Positions 5,485 through 6,817 of a stretch of DNA of 6,817 bases are shown piece after piece. Source of the DNA: Gammaproteobacteria bacterium (lineage in GTDB: Bacteria > Pseudomonadota > Gammaproteobacteria > Pseudomonadales > Azotimanducaceae); contig PAMR01000057.1 in NCBI GenBank assembly GCA_002708205.1, positions 8,870 to 15,686 on the forward strand, given 5' to 3'. A program made the translations under genes and the position numbers. The notes beneath the pieces were generated by a model. That model was given only the letters and a program-made list of their open reading frames with translations. It was not told where the DNA came from and did not search any database. Positions within the stretch are counted from its first letter, which is position 1, and each line of letters begins with the position of its first letter.

Positions 5485-6360
5485 ATGAAGCTCGCCTCAT
5501 TTACTCACGCCAATGAGACTCGGATAGGCGTCATTGTCGGTGAATTAATAGTAGACCTTTCGAAGGCAGTTCCAGAGCTTCCTACGACGATGCGCAGCTT
5601 TTTGCATGCTGGTGATGAAGCCATGCAACGAGCCCGTGATGCTCAGATGGACGCAGATCATGCCTTGCCAGTGGTAGATGTAGAGCTTGAAGCTCCGATA
5701 CCGAATCCTGGAAAGATTCTTGCGATAGGACTCAATTACGCAGATCACATCGAGGAAACTGGAGCGGCAACCCCTAAAGTTCAAATGTGGTTCAATAAGC
5801 AGATCACTGCAACCAATCGGCCAACCGGACCGATAGCCATGCCCAGCGTTTCTGACAAATTAGATTACGAAGGCGAGTTGGTATTTGTAGTAGGCAAATG
5901 GGGTCGACATGTTACAAAAGAGCGAGCCCCGGAAATGATTGCGGGATTTTGCTGTGGAAATGATGTCAGTGTTCGAGATTGGCAAGGAGCCTCACCTACG
6001 ATGCAGATTGGTAAGTCCTTCGATACTCACGCGCCTTTCGGGCCTTGGATCGTAACACCTGATGAGGTAGGTGAGGCGCATGATCTGTCGATTAGAACCT
6101 ATGTGAATGGCGAGATAAGGCAAGATTCAAACACGAAGCATCTCGTGTTCAATTGCTATGACCAAATAGCCCATTTGACTAAGGCGTTCTCGCTCGAACC
6201 GGGTGATGTTATTTATACAGGTACTTCGAGTGGGGTTGGGATGGCTCATAAACCTCCGAAGTGGCTTAAGATTGGCGACACCGTTCGAGTAGAAATCGAA
6301 AATATCGGGTACATCGAGAATTCTGTCGTGGAGGAGGACCCTACGACGAGAATTTCTTGA
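5485..6360 (+). CDS. Fumarylacetoacetate hydrolase (FAH) family protein
   Basis: Metal-dependent enzyme of the FAH superfamily, whose members hydrolyse, decarboxylate or hydrate 2-oxo acids (acylpyruvases, oxaloacetate decarboxylases, ureidoglycolate lyase-like and catechol meta-pathway enzymes). Its 291 residues comprise a short N-terminal domain (about 1-70) and the catalytic FAH domain. The metal ligands are visible as YEGEL (Glu129 and Glu131) and CGND (Asp160). GLNYADHIEE (82-91) carries His88 and Glu91, which match the catalytic His-Glu pair reported for human FAHD1. IGKSFDTHAPFGPW (175-188) and TGTSSGVGMAHKPPKWLKIGD (245-265) are standard FAH signatures. AAGGA at 5474-5478 lies 6 bases before the ATG and fixes the start. 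It follows the amino-acid oxidoreductase, which would yield 2-oxo acids, so a shared pathway is possible but unproven. The specific reaction cannot be assigned. Confidence 0.93.
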   Translation: MKLASFTHANETRIGVIVGELIVDLSKAVPELPTTMRSFLHAGDEAMQRARDAQMDADHALPVVDVELEAPIPNPGKILAIGLNYADHIEETGAATPKVQMWFNKQITATNRPTGPIAMPSVSDKLDYEGELVFVVGKWGRHVTKERAPEMIAGFCCGNDVSVRDWQGASPTMQIGKSFDTHAPFGPWIVTPDEVGEAHDLSIRTYVNGEIRQDSNTKHLVFNCYDQIAHLTKAFSLEPGDVIYTGTSSGVGMAHKPPKWLKIGDTVRVEIENIGYIENSVVEEDPTTRIS

Positions 6361-6449
6361 GCGAGGTATTGAGAGCTAAAGATTTATTGGAATTGATCGA
6401 AGAAAACGATCAGGTAGTCCAAAGAAATGAATTGTTAGTTTCGAGCTAG
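6357..6449 (+). CDS. Possible 30-residue small protein overlapping the FAH stop (hypothetical)
   Basis: A TTG at 6357 overlaps the FAH gene stop in a TTGA arrangement and opens a 30-codon frame ending in TAG at 6447-6449. The product begins MSEVLRAKDLLELIEEN and is rich in Leu, Glu and Val with no Cys or Pro, so it could form a helix. The stop-start overlap would allow translational coupling, but there is no good ribosome binding site nearby and the start is a weak TTG. Its last 15 bases overlap the 3' end of the convergent ChaC-like gene. I recognise no family. It may simply be a chance frame in a 74-base gap. Confidence 0.2.
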   Translation: MSEVLRAKDLLELIEENDQVVQRNELLVSS

Positions 6450-6817
6450 AATTTGTCGCAGTACCGTTTCAATTTCACAAATATGGCGGTCGATGCATCC
6501 TAAGTCTCTTAAGGAGCCAGCTAGTTTTAGAAAGTATTCGGTGTTGGAACCACTTGGTCCATGACTTTCGAATATCTGTTGAGCGATGTCGGTTACAGAG
6601 GCTGGCCCTAAAAAGGCAGGGTTTTCTTTTGGGGCTATATAGACGATGCCCTCAGTTGTATCCCCCTGGGCGAAAGCGATTTCAATGTTGTGCCGCTTGT
6701 ACCCATTTTTTTCCCGGTAGTCCAAGTGTTCGAGTATCTCAGGTTCTATAAGGTAAGCCCGTCCAGTGCATGTTGCTTCCGCGTTTGCGATCAGTGTGAC
6801 CACACGACCGGGCGAAT
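6435..6817 (-). CDS. ChaC-like gamma-glutamylcyclotransferase, C-terminal part (5' end outside window)
   Basis: Predicted to cleave gamma-glutamyl compounds, in ChaC members glutathione, to 5-oxoproline plus the remaining peptide (Cys-Gly) in the cytoplasm. About 126 residues are visible, and the frame runs off the right edge. The GTG at 6801-6803 codes for the second Val of a PGRVVTL segment that fits within the family, so it is not the start. The signature DYREKNGY lies at visible residues 32-39 and includes the glutamate (Glu35) expected to act in catalysis. Downstream are VYIAPKENPAFLGPA and a conserved HGPSGSNTEYFLKL segment, both typical of bacterial ChaC-like proteins, then a C-terminal helix. 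The N-terminal YGSL substrate-binding loop must lie beyond the window. The gene is convergent with the FAH gene, with no clear terminator in the 74 bases between them. Confidence 0.88.
   Translation of the reverse strand, partial: SPGRVVTLIANAEATCTGRAYLIEPEILEHLDYREKNGYKRHNIEIAFAQGDTTEGIVYIAPKENPAFLGPASVTDIAQQIFESHGPSGSNTEYFLKLAGSLRDLGCIDRHICEIETVLRQILARN

Noticed and set aside
6394..6412. Hairpin TGATCG/CGATCA as terminator between the FAH and ChaC-like genes
   Set aside because: Six AT-containing base pairs, a 7-base loop and no T run on either side; it also lies within the possible small ORF. Not enough to call a terminator.
6801..6803. GTG as start of the ChaC-like gene
   Set aside because: The frame continues upstream to the window edge through SPGR, which joins a segment typical of the interior of ChaC-like proteins, so the gene is truncated by the window.
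1..6817. Mobile elements, CRISPR arrays, tRNA/rRNA genes, toxin-antitoxin or defence genes
   Set aside because: Read on both strands, the window shows no transposase or integrase motifs, no regularly spaced repeats and no cloverleaf-like tRNA sequence; all larger frames are accounted for by metabolic, protease or sensor genes.

Overview
The window looks like ordinary chromosomal DNA of a proteobacterium. A gammaproteobacterium is my best guess, because the first gene is an EnvZ-type sensor kinase and the flavoenzyme is closest to Pseudomonas D-arginine dehydrogenase. GC content looks moderate (a little under 50% by eye), coding density is high, and arginine codons lean strongly to CGA. I see no transposase, integrase, tRNA, rRNA, CRISPR array or phage gene, and no gene-free stretch longer than about 135 bases.

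Left part (1-2642, plus strand): the 3' end of an EnvZ-like histidine kinase, then an enoyl-CoA hydratase of the crotonase fold, then a tightly coupled pair of hotdog-fold dehydratase subunits (a FAS1-like/HadA-type subunit and a catalytic MaoC/HadB-type subunit). The last three genes handle 3-hydroxyacyl/2-enoyl thioesters. The block closes on a strong hairpin terminator at 2615-2642, which also serves the convergent gene beyond it.

Middle part (2646-4261): a minus-strand hormone-sensitive-lipase-type esterase, and a divergent ClpP-type serine protease with its complete catalytic triad but no Clp ATPase gene beside it. They share an 86-base intergenic region.

Right part (4302-6817): a DauA-like FAD-dependent amino-acid oxidoreductase and a fumarylacetoacetate-hydrolase-family enzyme, both plus strand and separated by a small hairpin. 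A possible 30-codon small ORF overlaps the stop of the latter gene. Convergent to these is a ChaC-like gamma-glutamylcyclotransferase whose 5' end lies outside the window.

The genes read as general catabolism (acyl-CoA, ester, amino acid, 2-oxo acid and glutathione turnover) plus protein quality control. I did not find a convincing undescribed multi-gene system. The points most worth a second look are the altered active site of the DauA-like enzyme, the divergent orphan ClpP, the adjacency of two stereochemically opposite hydratase types, and the small ORF at 6357-6449.
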